From G965200765 sp965203865 (GTDB lineage Bacteria > Pseudomonadota > Gammaproteobacteria > Arenicellales > JAJDZL01): 64,000 bases of DNA. The stretch spans positions 1,550,001 to 1,614,000 of the forward strand of contig OZ241916.1 of assembly GCA_965203865.1 (NCBI GenBank), written 5' to 3'. Position 1 is the stretch's first letter, and each line of letters opens with the position of its first letter. A model generated the notes under the pieces. The model was not told where the DNA came from. It did no database searches and saw nothing but the letters and a program-made list of their open reading frames with translations. This document shows, piece after piece, positions 43,832 through 52,977 of this stretch. Both the position numbers and the translations under genes were made by a program.

Positions 43832-44938
43832 TCACAATTCGTTTTCCTGAATCCATTGTGAAAATCGAAGTTTCAGACGTTCCTGCACCTGTGAATACCA
43901 TTCGTAGTCCTTTGCAATTCCCTTCGCAAGGTTTGCCGGGTGAGTTGGCAGGTATGCGCGAATGTCTACAACGCCTCCTGAATCCATCCAAACCAACTCT
44001 ACTGCTGAACTGCGCGCAGGTCCGTAGGAGATGTATTTGGCCTGCTCTGCCATTCGAGCAGTTTCAGTTGCAAAGTTAATAAATTTTTCTGCCATGTCCC
44101 GATTCGGGGTATTCTTTACGATGCTCCACATTCCGTACTCGTAAACATGGCCATCCCACATTGTTTGTATAGGGTGCTTTTCATACACTGCCGCATTGAA
44201 AAACCGGCCGTTGTACCCGGCCGCCATCAAAGCCTCACCCGAAACCAGCAGGTTCACTGCTTCATCCGGGTCATCCCACCAAATAATATGGTCCTTTATT
44301 TGGGTTAGTTTACGAAATGCCAGATCAATTCCCCGGTTTGTACTCAGCAAGTTGTAGAGGTCCGATACTGGAACGTCGTAGGAGCGCAAAGCCCACTCAA
44401 CCAAAGCATGCGGGTTTCTGGGCAATGCACGCTTTCCCGGAAACATCTCCAGATCGAACAAGTCTGATACTCGCCGCGGACGTTGATTGTGATAGTGTTC
44501 CATGTTGAATGCAATCACCATTGCGTACATTACATTTGCGACACCGCATGGGGTCAGGGTATTAGGAAAAAAGTCTTCATTAGCAGGAGTGCCGTCAGGT
44601 GCAGCGACCAAAAGTTCATGATTAATGGATTCAATCAAACCAAGTTCGCACGCTTCCATATTGTCTGACATTACCATGTCGACAATATCCCAATGGTTTT
44701 CCATGTCATCAAAATCCATTGATCTCAGCGGTTCAATGCTTCCGGTATACGGTACGGTCTCAATCTTGATACCAGTCTTCTCAGTGAATGGGGCGAACAA
44801 GGCAATTTCCTGGCTTCTTTCATAGGCACCTCCCCAAGTGGCGATAGTAAGCGTATCTTCTGCCAAAACAGTATGACTTACTCCCCACACAAGAAACAGT
44901 GCAAGTCCAACACTCTTCAATCTGGCACTACGTAGCAT
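43832..44938 (-). CDS. Orphan spermidine/putrescine-type periplasmic binding protein
   Basis: Extracellular solute-binding protein of 368 residues in the PotD/PotF class. The ATG at 44938 gives a clear signal peptide ending near TVLA (residue 26), followed by EDTLTIATWGGAYERSQ, a typical start of polyamine-type binding proteins. An earlier ATG at 44965 would lie well inside the upstream gene and spoil the signal. The purine-rich GAGAAGAG just before 44938 is a good ribosome binding site. It overlaps the end of the ClC gene by 11 bases. No permease or ATPase gene is adjacent, so it either serves a transporter encoded elsewhere or has another role. Confidence 0.88.
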   Translation of the reverse strand: MLRSARLKSVGLALFLVWGVSHTVLAEDTLTIATWGGAYERSQEIALFAPFTEKTGIKIETVPYTGSIEPLRSMDFDDMENHWDIVDMVMSDNMEACELGLIESINHELLVAAPDGTPANEDFFPNTLTPCGVANVMYAMVIAFNMEHYHNQRPRRVSDLFDLEMFPGKRALPRNPHALVEWALRSYDVPVSDLYNLLSTNRGIDLAFRKLTQIKDHIIWWDDPDEAVNLLVSGEALMAAGYNGRFFNAAVYEKHPIQTMWDGHVYEYGMWSIVKNTPNRDMAEKFINFATETARMAEQAKYISYGPARSSAVELVWMDSGGVVDIRAYLPTHPANLAKGIAKDYEWYSQVQERLKLRFSQWIQENEL

Positions 44939-46646
44939 TCTCTTCTCGCCGTATTTCTTCAACACAATTCATGTAAGCCTGTACAACCATGGCTTCTGTC
45001 ACAACTCCTTTCAAGACGCCGCGCTCAACAACTGGAATACTTTCGCCCTGGAAATTCTCGATGCTTCCCATTGCTTCCCAAATTGACGTGTCAGTATTGA
45101 AAATTATAGACTCTGGCTTCGCATAACTTTCTACATCCACGCTCATTGATTTTCCTTTCAGCGAATGCTTGCCCAAGTCCGCCAGTCCAATTGTACCAAG
45201 ATAGTACCCGCTTGAATTGACAACATAGGCTTCGGTTCTTTTTTCTGTGCACAACACCTCGTACACATGCTGCAAACTGTCTTTTGCCAGCACCCGGGTA
45301 TAGTCTTCGCTTACGAAATTGGCCACCTTTCTTTGCTCCATGACTACCTTGTCACGCCCCCTGCTCAAGTCGTATCCCCGATTTTCCAACTGCTTGTCAA
45401 ACAGCGAGCGCCCAAAAATCCTCAAGGTGACCACATTCGCAAATACAACACTTACCATCGCTGCGGTCGCAAGCTCATAATTATGCGTCAGTTCAAAAAC
45501 AATCAGTATCGAAGTCAACGGTGCGCCGATTACCGGACTGGCGACGGCAACCATGCCGCATATGGCATAGACTGTAATATGAGAACGAATATCTTCAACG
45601 AAAAACTCAATTCCCAACCCGAACATGGCACCAAACAGTATGCCAATCAACAAACTTGGCGAAAAAACTCCTCCTGCAACTCCAACGCCAAGACACAAGG
45701 CAGTTAACATCAGCTTTGCGATAAATATTTGCCCAAGCTCACCGAAAGTGAATGCTTCTTCAATAATTGCAAAACGCAATACTTCACGACCAATTCCCAG
45801 CACTTCGGGAAATTCAAGAGCTACCAGACCTACAGCGAGGCCTGCAAACATTGTTCGAATTGGCAGTGGGAAAAAAGATTTCGCCGAATACGAATTAATA
45901 AAAAGCAAGATTCGCATGAACGCAACAGCAATGAAAGCACCCAAGACACCAATGAGCGCGAACAGGGCAAATTCGTACGATTCTTCAACAGTTAGCGGTT
46001 CAATATGAATTATCGGTGGCCGCTCGAATACTACACTGGAAACAACATAGCCAAGTGCAGCAGCAACTGTAATTGGAGCAAATGCACGAAGCGAGTAGTG
46101 TCGTAAAATCACCTCGTGAGCAAATATCAATCCCGCAATCGGAGCATTGAACGCCGCTGAAATGGCTGCTGCAACACCGCATCCAATGCCAATTGTTCCG
46201 TAACTTTTGCTACCGTGAAATATACGGCTTATCCAGGAACCCACTGACGCGCCCAAATGGGCAAGCGCACCGTACTGTCCAACAGAACAGCCCGTTCCTA
46301 ATGCAAGAAATGATGATACACCTGTAATGGTGCCGGATCTAACTGACATGTAACTATCCAGCGACTGAGCTGCATAAATCGCATCTGCAGGGTTGTGTGC
46401 ACGGCGTTCCGCGATGCCCAGACACAGTATTCCTACTATCAATCCTCCCGCCGTAGGAACAATAACTGTTACCCAAGGCAACCAGGAAGCATCTCCGGCA
46501 AGCATGCGACTCCGCGGTTCAATAAACAATTTCCCATTTAGCCAGACTACTCCGTCTACAAAAAAAACAGCCAGAAGCGCCATAACAGTTCCGACCACTA
46601 TCCCCAGCACTAGCACTATTAGTGTAGAACGTACTATCCCAAGCAA
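44928..46646 (-). CDS. ClC-family chloride channel/transporter with CBS domains, altered gating motif
   Basis: A 572-residue membrane protein with about ten ClC membrane segments and a C-terminal CBS pair (about 430-565). GVGVAGGVFSPSLLIG matches the ClC anion-site motif GxFxP. The usual GREGP motif with the gating glutamate is GQYGA here (in GTGCSVGQYGALAHLG), and the GSGIP-type first motif is not evident. This points to a subfamily without the usual external proton-gating Glu, so channel-like or uncoupled transport is possible. It begins about 100 bases after hinT and overlaps the solute-binding protein gene. Confidence 0.9.
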   Translation of the reverse strand: MLGIVRSTLIVLVLGIVVGTVMALLAVFFVDGVVWLNGKLFIEPRSRMLAGDASWLPWVTVIVPTAGGLIVGILCLGIAERRAHNPADAIYAAQSLDSYMSVRSGTITGVSSFLALGTGCSVGQYGALAHLGASVGSWISRIFHGSKSYGTIGIGCGVAAAISAAFNAPIAGLIFAHEVILRHYSLRAFAPITVAAALGYVVSSVVFERPPIIHIEPLTVEESYEFALFALIGVLGAFIAVAFMRILLFINSYSAKSFFPLPIRTMFAGLAVGLVALEFPEVLGIGREVLRFAIIEEAFTFGELGQIFIAKLMLTALCLGVGVAGGVFSPSLLIGILFGAMFGLGIEFFVEDIRSHITVYAICGMVAVASPVIGAPLTSILIVFELTHNYELATAAMVSVVFANVVTLRIFGRSLFDKQLENRGYDLSRGRDKVVMEQRKVANFVSEDYTRVLAKDSLQHVYEVLCTEKRTEAYVVNSSGYYLGTIGLADLGKHSLKGKSMSVDVESYAKPESIIFNTDTSIWEAMGSIENFQGESIPVVERGVLKGVVTEAMVVQAYMNCVEEIRREENAT

Positions 46647-46747
46647 TCGAAATCTCCGCTACGCATTTCTGAAATAAGCATGCTGTTTGGTTTTAGACAG
46701 AGGTGAAACTTTACGTCACCTGACTGGTTTAACTGAATATCCTCAAC

Positions 46748-47092
46748 CTACCCCATGCGCTGCATTCGTCTTCCACCCATCAGGTGCATATGAAGATGAA
46801 AGACAACTTGCCCGCCATCGGAATTACAGTTTACTGTCAAGCGATAACCCCCTTCGTCGATTTCCTTTTCTTTGGCTATCTTTGCTGCAACCGTGAAAAG
46901 ATGCCCCAGAACCTGCTCATCATCTTCTTCAATATCGTTAACAGTTGGAATTGGCTTTTTGGGAACGATTAGTACATGGACTGGAGACTGCGGCTCTATG
47001 TCGTTAAATGCGATTACGCTACTGTCTTCGTAGACGATGTCGGCTGGAATCTCCCTGTCTATGATTTTTTCAAAAATTGTTTTTTCTGTCAC
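46748..47092 (-). CDS. hinT: HIT-family hydrolase HinT
   Basis: Purine nucleoside phosphoramidase of 114 residues. The catalytic histidine triad is HLHMH with His99, His101 and His103, followed by LMGGRRM near the C-terminus as in HinT. IFEKIIDREIPADIVYED is the typical start. It is upstream of the ClC gene on the minus strand. Confidence 0.95.
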   Translation of the reverse strand: MTEKTIFEKIIDREIPADIVYEDSSVIAFNDIEPQSPVHVLIVPKKPIPTVNDIEEDDEQVLGHLFTVAAKIAKEKEIDEGGYRLTVNCNSDGGQVVFHLHMHLMGGRRMQRMG

Positions 47093-47301
47093 TGGATACT
47101 CCGATTGGATAATTGACTGTCAAAACATGTAAATTCCAAGCAAATGTCTGGCTAGCTTGACAGTTGATAACATAAAAGTTGAATTGTTGGATATACTATT
47201 TTTCCACATTCATTGTGGCTAAAACATTTTAACTTAATCTGGCAAGTTTGAACGCTTGCAAAGTATTTCGACCCAATTCAATTTTGGACAAGGAGAGACC
47301 A

Positions 47302-48294
47302 ATGGACACATTTCGCAGCTATCGCATTCATCAGAACGAAGACAAAAAAATCATTGCGGGATTCGAGGAGCTTCGGCTTGAAGACCTTACAGAAGGTGAA
47401 GTTGTTATTCAAACAAGCTACTCAACGATCAACTACAAGGACGCTCTTGCAGCGACCGGTAAAGGAAGAATTCTCCGAAAGTATCCACTGAACGGCGGTA
47501 TTGACCTCGCTGGAACGGTTATTTCTTCTTCTGACAACCGTTTCAAGGATGGCGATTCGGTACTTGTTGTTGGCTGCGGTCTGTCCGAAGTGCATGACGG
47601 CGGTTATTCCCAAATCGCGAGAATACCGGCCGATTGCGTCGTGCCCATGCCTGACGGAATGAACGAATTGGAAGCGATGAGCTTGGGTACCGCCGGATTC
47701 ACTGCTGCAATTGCTGTCATAAGAATGGAAGACAACGGACAGGTTCCGGAACGCGGGCCAATTGTGGTAACCGGTGCTACAGGCGGTGTTGGCAGTTTTG
47801 CCATAAACATGCTTTCCCAGTTAGGCTACGAAGTTGCCGCTTTGTCCGGCAAGCCGCAGCATGATAACTATTTAAAAGAACTGGGGGCAAGCCAGGTTGT
47901 GAACCGACATGAGTTGGAAATGGGCGGGAGGCCGCTTGAAAGAGCTCAATGGGGCGGCGCTGTCGACAATGTTGGTGGTGAAATACTCGGATGGTTAACG
48001 CGCACCGTGGTGCCATGGGGCAATGTTGCATCAATCGGACTTGCGGGAGGAGTTGAGTTAAAGACTACTGTGATGCCTTTTATTCTCAGAGGGGTCTCCC
48101 TTCTTGGCATTAACTCCATTGAAATGCCAAGAGAGGTTCGCGATAACGCATGGGCGCGACTGAGCGCAGATTTGAAACCCTCCAAGCTTGATTCAATCGT
48201 CAAGGAAGTTATAGAGTTTGACGACTTGCCCAAGGCATTTGACAAATTCATGGATGGCTCAATTGTAGGACGCGTTGTTGTCAAAACGAATTAA
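47302..48294 (+). CDS. acuI: YhdH/AcuI-type NADPH-dependent quinone/acryloyl-CoA reductase
   Basis: Medium-chain reductase of 330 residues without zinc-site Cys residues. The ATG at 47302 follows AGGAGAG at good distance; the open frame upstream is not supported. The nucleotide loop is VVTGATGGVGSFAINML; the substrate-side segment is INYKDALAATGKGRILRKYP, typical of YhdH/AcuI. Known members reduce acryloyl-CoA, which prevents acrylate toxicity, for example in DMSP users. Close relatives are annotated only as quinone reductases, so the substrate is inferred. Confidence 0.85.
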   Translation: MDTFRSYRIHQNEDKKIIAGFEELRLEDLTEGEVVIQTSYSTINYKDALAATGKGRILRKYPLNGGIDLAGTVISSSDNRFKDGDSVLVVGCGLSEVHDGGYSQIARIPADCVVPMPDGMNELEAMSLGTAGFTAAIAVIRMEDNGQVPERGPIVVTGATGGVGSFAINMLSQLGYEVAALSGKPQHDNYLKELGASQVVNRHELEMGGRPLERAQWGGAVDNVGGEILGWLTRTVVPWGNVASIGLAGGVELKTTVMPFILRGVSLLGINSIEMPREVRDNAWARLSADLKPSKLDSIVKEVIEFDDLPKAFDKFMDGSIVGRVVVKTN

Positions 48295-48402
48295 CACAAT
48301 CCGATGAATCCCTTTTGATAATATTCGAATTGCAAGAATGCCGATTCCAGTAAATTGTTTCATAACAGTTGATTATCGCTGTCTTGGCACAATAATGAGA
48401 AT

Positions 48403-49257
48403 ATGGAACAACTAACAACTCTTATATCTGAAGACCAGGTCTACACATGGCTGGAAAATCTGCAATTGTGGATGTTCATTGGTGCCATGGTGTTTCTTCT
48501 ATTTGAGATTTGCCGCTACTTTGTTATTGGAAAGCTAAAAGCAAATTTATTCACTGATGCATTTGCAAACTTTTGCACTCTTGGAGCTGCAACCGGAATT
48601 GATTTGCTAGCGGCGGCAGTCTATTTTTTCAGCTACTACTATGTATATGAATACGCTAGCCTGGTACAGCTGCCCATCACGATTTGGTCCATAGTACTTT
48701 GTGTTCTGGTCGCAGATTTTGCGTACTACTGGGAACACAGATTTACGCACAGAGTAGGATTTGCATGGGCTTCGCATTCTGTTCATCACAGTTCTCCCCA
48801 TTTCAACCTGTCTGTTGCTTACCGATTCGGGCCTTTGGAAGGCTTGATTTCCATACTTTTTCATATTCCCTTGGCCATCCTCGGTTTTAACCCATTCGTG
48901 ATATTCATTGCCCAGGCAATCGTACTTGAATATCAGACGTTTCTACATACGGAAGTAATTGGCAAGCTGCCAAAGCCAGTTGAACTGGTGATGAACACAC
49001 CTTCTCATCATCGGGTTCATCATGGACGCAATCCACAATACATTGATAAAAACTACGCCGGGATGTTCATAATCTGGGACAGGCTTTTCGGTACTTTCGC
49101 TGAAGAGCAGGAAAAAGTTGAATACGGACTCACTGACCAGATTAATAGTACTAATCCGTTGATTGTGTTTTTTCATGGCTTCGCGAGATTGATCTCCAAA
49201 ATGCGCAATGAAAAAGGATTGAAGAACACTTTCGCAGCACTAATAAGCCCGCCTTGA
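48403..49257 (+). CDS. Sterol desaturase / fatty acid hydroxylase family membrane protein
   Basis: A 284-residue integral membrane protein with the histidine boxes of the di-iron hydroxylase family: HRFTH, HSVHH and HHRVHH (in PSHHRVHHGRN), spaced as expected. Several hydrophobic segments lie in the N-terminal 120 residues and between the boxes. The substrate is unknown; bacterial relatives act on lipids or carotenoid-like molecules. It stands alone between acuI and the HMCES-type gene. Confidence 0.85.
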   Translation: MEQLTTLISEDQVYTWLENLQLWMFIGAMVFLLFEICRYFVIGKLKANLFTDAFANFCTLGAATGIDLLAAAVYFFSYYYVYEYASLVQLPITIWSIVLCVLVADFAYYWEHRFTHRVGFAWASHSVHHSSPHFNLSVAYRFGPLEGLISILFHIPLAILGFNPFVIFIAQAIVLEYQTFLHTEVIGKLPKPVELVMNTPSHHRVHHGRNPQYIDKNYAGMFIIWDRLFGTFAEEQEKVEYGLTDQINSTNPLIVFFHGFARLISKMRNEKGLKNTFAALISPP

Positions 49258-49362
49258 TGGTGCGTCAATCCGCATTTCATTCCCGTTTTTTAGTGCCTAT
49301 CCCTGACAAGATGTATGAAATTCGAGTCCTTGAACTCTTGAACAACAAATAATTTTCATCTT

Positions 49363-50103
49363 ATGTGCGGTAGATTCAATATCATTACAAACACGGAAAC
49401 ACTATTTACTGCTTTCCAAGCACTGCAACGGGATCTGAATTTTGCAAACATTGAACCCAGATACAACATCAGTCCGTCAAAACGCGAAACTGATATAGCA
49501 AATGCACCGGAAAATTCACTTACACGAATTCCGACCATTCGTAATGACGAAGGCCAAACACACTTGAAACTTGCTATCTGGCCGATTGTTCCGGTCTGGG
49601 CAAAAGGAAAGATACCAAAGTACTCCACTGCAAACGCTCGTTCCGAAACTATGACAGAGCTGGCAAGCTTTCGAAATGCGTGGAGACAAGGGCAACGATG
49701 CCTGATTCCAGCAACAGGATTTTACGAATGGCAAATAGTTCCGGGGACCAAGCACAAGCAACCGTGGCATATACGCCACAAATATCAGGAAATAATGAGT
49801 TTCGCCGGACTTTGGGAACAAACCCGACTAAGCGATGGAAAAGTCATTGATTCCTGCACAATTGTCACTACTCAGGCAAATACACTCATGTCCGAGATTC
49901 ATAATTCCAGTTATCGAATGCCTGTAATTATTGACCCGGAGTACAGGGAGCAGTGGCTCAGCAAAAACCATGATGTCGCACTTTCTCTGGCAAAGTCCTA
50001 TCCTGACGGCTTGCTGGAAGCGAACCGAGTATCTACTTTGGTTAACAATCCCAAAGCAGACATTGCCGATGTTATATCACCATTAGTCGACGAGAAAAGT
50101 TAA
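49363..50103 (+). CDS. HMCES/YedK-type abasic-site processing protein (SRAP domain)
   Basis: A 246-residue SRAP-domain protein that forms a covalent bond with abasic sites in single-stranded DNA. The essential Cys2 follows Met1 (MCGRFNI). The active-site segments NARSETM, CLIPATGFYEWQ and TTQANTLMSEIHN with RMPVI are conserved. It is not near other repair genes. The region after the stop to 50258 has no feature I could identify. Confidence 0.93.
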   Translation: MCGRFNIITNTETLFTAFQALQRDLNFANIEPRYNISPSKRETDIANAPENSLTRIPTIRNDEGQTHLKLAIWPIVPVWAKGKIPKYSTANARSETMTELASFRNAWRQGQRCLIPATGFYEWQIVPGTKHKQPWHIRHKYQEIMSFAGLWEQTRLSDGKVIDSCTIVTTQANTLMSEIHNSSYRMPVIIDPEYREQWLSKNHDVALSLAKSYPDGLLEANRVSTLVNNPKADIADVISPLVDEKS

Positions 50104-50258
50104 TCTGGTGTGAATGAATTCATTTCTTGATTTCAAACCCTGTCGAAAATCTGTTGTATTGATTCAAGTGCATTTGAAATTCGCTCAAGAACTGTAACGA
50201 ATTAAAATCACCGGTCAACTAACAACAATTCAGAATTTCCTAAAAATTTGCCTTATAC

Positions 50259-51461
50259 CTAAACTTCAATCTTTGGATTTACAAACTCTAAGTCAGTCAA
50301 AAAATTCGGCTCGGGCTTTTGTTCCAAAATTTCCAAGAACTTGGTATACGCAAACAGCTGATTTCGTTTTCTCTTCGAAATTTCTGAAACGATATTTAAC
50401 CGCTGAAGTACCAAAACAGCCGACGATACGGCTGGAAATGTCAACCCAGTGCGCTTGACTAGTTCCTTGCGAGTCAGAACCGGATGATTTTTGAACGCTT
50501 GATAAACTTTTAATGACGACTTCGTATTCTGGATTGAATGGATGACTTTCAGTTCATCCTGTTTGAACAGGTCAGTTAGATTTTCCGCCAATTTGACTAC
50601 ATTGTTCGCAGTTACTGTTACTCCTTGAAGAATGTATGCCAACCACCTCTCCCAATCACCGGACTTTCGAACAGTATTCAATAAATCGTAATACTCCCGG
50701 CGATTCCTGTAAATGTACTGGCTCAAATACAGCAGAGGTTCTGTAACCAAATTTTCATTCATTAACACTAGCATAATCAATATCCGCCCCACCCTGCCAT
50801 TGCCATCCAGAAATGGATGTACTGTTTCAAACTGAACATGCACCAATCCGGCTTGAATGAGCGCAGGTAAATTTGGTTTATCTTCATGCAAGAACTTTTC
50901 CAACTCATGCATACAGTCAGGTACCAAATTAGCGGGCGGCGGAATAAAAACTGCTTTACCCGGTTGCATGCCTCCTATCCAGTTTTGCGACAAACGGAAT
51001 TCACCCGGCAAATTCAATGCATTGTGGCTACTAGACATCAAAATTCTATGCAATTCCATGAGGCCTTGGCTTGAAATTGAAAGGTCTTCCTTGAGTCTTT
51101 TGATTCCATGCTCAATTGATGCCACACAGTTCGCAACATCTTCAAGGAATTCCTTTTGATACCGCCCTTGCTCCCCAATTTCAAACAGGTACAAATCAGT
51201 ATACGAACAAGGAATTCCCTCAACCAGTGATGATTGAACTGCTTCTATTCGAATGCAGGTAGCTTTCAGAATTTCCGGTTCTGGAAACAATCGAGCAAAA
51301 CCCTGAAGCTCTCCCAATGCAAATTGCGCCTCGAGCAGCTGAGGCAACAAGCTCGCCAAACTTAAAGGCGGACTCGGAGGCAACGGTACTGGTACAAATG
51401 CATCAACCCGTTCATTACCAATTGTGGTAACTTCGTAATGTCCGGTCTTTTCTCTTTGCAT
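50259..51461 (-). CDS. Fic domain protein with winged-helix C-terminus
   Basis: A 400-residue protein that probably transfers AMP to target proteins. The active motif HPFLDGNGRVGR (His215) is intact. The N-terminal inhibitory motif SSLVEG (77-82; S/T-xxx-E-G/N) places it in the class with an intramolecular inhibitory helix, so it should be self-restrained. The C-terminal part (about 310-375) looks like a winged helix (TRKELVKRTGLTFPAVSSAV), typical of Fic proteins that may regulate their own genes. It has no antitoxin partner gene nearby. The 320 bases upstream are unusually AT-rich, suggesting horizontal acquisition. Confidence 0.93.
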   Translation of the reverse strand: MQREKTGHYEVTTIGNERVDAFVPVPLPPSPPLSLASLLPQLLEAQFALGELQGFARLFPEPEILKATCIRIEAVQSSLVEGIPCSYTDLYLFEIGEQGRYQKEFLEDVANCVASIEHGIKRLKEDLSISSQGLMELHRILMSSSHNALNLPGEFRLSQNWIGGMQPGKAVFIPPPANLVPDCMHELEKFLHEDKPNLPALIQAGLVHVQFETVHPFLDGNGRVGRILIMLVLMNENLVTEPLLYLSQYIYRNRREYYDLLNTVRKSGDWERWLAYILQGVTVTANNVVKLAENLTDLFKQDELKVIHSIQNTKSSLKVYQAFKNHPVLTRKELVKRTGLTFPAVSSAVLVLQRLNIVSEISKRKRNQLFAYTKFLEILEQKPEPNFLTDLEFVNPKIEV

Positions 51462-51781
51462 TTGAAGTTCTCTAGAATTTTCAATTAATTTAAAATATTA
51501 TCATTATTTAATAATATAAAATTATATTTAAATATTAGTTATTGGTTTAATTACTGAATCCATAACAATCGCTGCCTTTACTATAACTCTTCTTATTAAA
51601 TAAAATTATTGATATTTTTAATAACAAGTGAAAAGAAGCAATTTTTTGCTATTACTGCAATTGAATTCCAGACTATTTCGAATTGAAATATACCGCTATA
51701 TGAACAAAAAGCAGGGTGGATATTTTTTAATTGAATTCATTCCTAGTATTGAAATTTTAGAAATGGCCCAATTTGTTCCAT
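51462..51781. other. AT-rich spacer between the Fic and sirtuin genes
   Basis: A 320-base stretch made largely of A and T. It should contain the Fic promoter and the end of the sirtuin transcript. I see no gene, no clear terminator and no repeat of note. Confidence 0.5.
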
Positions 51782-52504
51782 TCAAATAAAGCTTAATAGT
51801 TTGTTAACCCACTCAGGCACTACCTGAGTTGCATTTCCGTAGTATCCCTCGTCAAACATTGCCTTGTTAGTGGGTTCAAAATTCAACTCCAATGTACTTG
51901 CCTTGGAATATTTTGCTTCAGCAACAAATCCACTTGCAGGATAGACATTTCCACTGGTTCCAATTGACACAAACATATCGCAGTTTTTTATCGCTTCCCG
52001 AATTTCTGTCATTCTATAAGGTGTTTCACCGAACCAGACGACATTGGGACGCACTTGCTTTCCGGTCTCGCACGAAGGGCAACTTTCATTTTCTGCCCAA
52101 TCCGCTAAATTTTTCCATATATTTCCACATTTCATGCATTTGGATGATTCAAGGTCTCCGTGCATGTGGACCACAGAATTATGCCCTGCTCTCTCGTGCA
52201 GGTCATCAACATTCTGAGTCACAAGTTTCACTGAACCTGTCCAACGTTTTTCCAGTTGAGCAAGTGCCACATGAGCTTCGTTTGGCTGGGCATCGCGCGC
52301 CACTTTCAATCGCCATCGGTAATAGTCAAGCACCTTGTTCGGATTACGGGCGAACGCCTCGGGTGTTGATACTTCCTCAACGTTTACCTTGTTGTATATC
52401 CCGCCGGGCCCGCGAAACGGAGTGATTCCCGATTCTTGAGAAATTCCTGCACCTGTCAATATAACGATGGCACTGTCAACAGATAATCTTTTGTTTATAT
52501 GCAT
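51782..52504 (-). CDS. cobB: NAD-dependent protein deacylase, sirtuin family
   Basis: Sir2-type enzyme of 240 residues. NAD-binding motifs are LTGAGISQESGI and TQNVDDLHERAG; the catalytic His is in VVHMHGDL. Two pairs of zinc Cys are present (CMKC and CPSC). The length fits the bacterial CobB class III group; the acyl-pocket Tyr/Arg pair was not mapped, so deacetylase versus desuccinylase activity is open. A possible short open frame lies just upstream. Confidence 0.93.
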   Translation of the reverse strand: MHINKRLSVDSAIVILTGAGISQESGITPFRGPGGIYNKVNVEEVSTPEAFARNPNKVLDYYRWRLKVARDAQPNEAHVALAQLEKRWTGSVKLVTQNVDDLHERAGHNSVVHMHGDLESSKCMKCGNIWKNLADWAENESCPSCETGKQVRPNVVWFGETPYRMTEIREAIKNCDMFVSIGTSGNVYPASGFVAEAKYSKASTLELNFEPTNKAMFDEGYYGNATQVVPEWVNKLLSFI

Positions 52505-52977
52505 TTTGCTAACTGTGATTCTTGTTCAGTATTGGTTGCATCAACTGAATTCCAGTGAACACATCAATTACGCCCAAGCTAATTTCTGGATTAATTCAGG
52601 CATAGCAAAAAAACTTCGGCATTGCTCTTGCCTATAAGAACTTTTGGCTATCTTCCCCATCGTACTCTCCATTCTCGGTGCAAAATCGCTAACACTTAAT
52701 TCTTTCAATTGAATTACCTCTTCCTCCTAGGCTAACTATTTGAACGAATGGTATTGTACGCCAAATTTTGCAGGCAATGTGCCGTAGGCATGCCTGGCAA
52801 GAATAATCAAATTACCTCAACTTGAAGTAATTTCTCTGGGTTGCTAGAATTTCGGTCACGTAGGATGAATTGATTTATCCTATACAAATATGAGAAAATC
52901 ACTTGTGAAATTTTAGTAACTGATAAAATTTTTCTCGTCACAAGTCGTGATTAAAAGTTTTGTTTTGAGGAGGCTAT
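52505..52977. other. 473-base region between cobB and the dioxygenase gene
   Basis: The stretch contains a possible short minus-strand reading frame at 52568-52708 preceded by a perfect AGGAGG (52723-52728). The AT-rich plus-strand leader of the dioxygenase gene lies at the end. A weak inverted repeat AAATTAC/GTAATTT lies near 52809-52833. Confidence 0.5.
52568..52708 (-). CDS. Possible small protein upstream of cobB
   Basis: A short minus-strand frame ending at the TAA at 52568-52570. A TTG at 52708 gives about 46 residues including MESTMGKIAKSSYRQEQC and ending LIQKLAWA. An ATG at 52672 gives 34 residues. A perfect AGGAGG lies at 52723-52728, 14 bases before the TTG, and 8 bases before an ATT codon at 52714. 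No family is recognised. It could be a small gene or leader of the cobB transcript, or a chance frame. Confidence 0.3.
   Translation of the reverse strand: MKELSVSDFAPRMESTMGKIAKSSYRQEQCRSFFAMPELIQKLAWA

Noticed and set aside
46699..46719. Inverted repeat AGGTGA/TCACCT after hinT
   Set aside because: Stem of only six pairs, no T-run. Not enough for a terminator.
52809..52833. Inverted repeat AAATTAC/GTAATTT
   Set aside because: Short and AT-rich with an 11-base loop. Expected by chance in such sequence.
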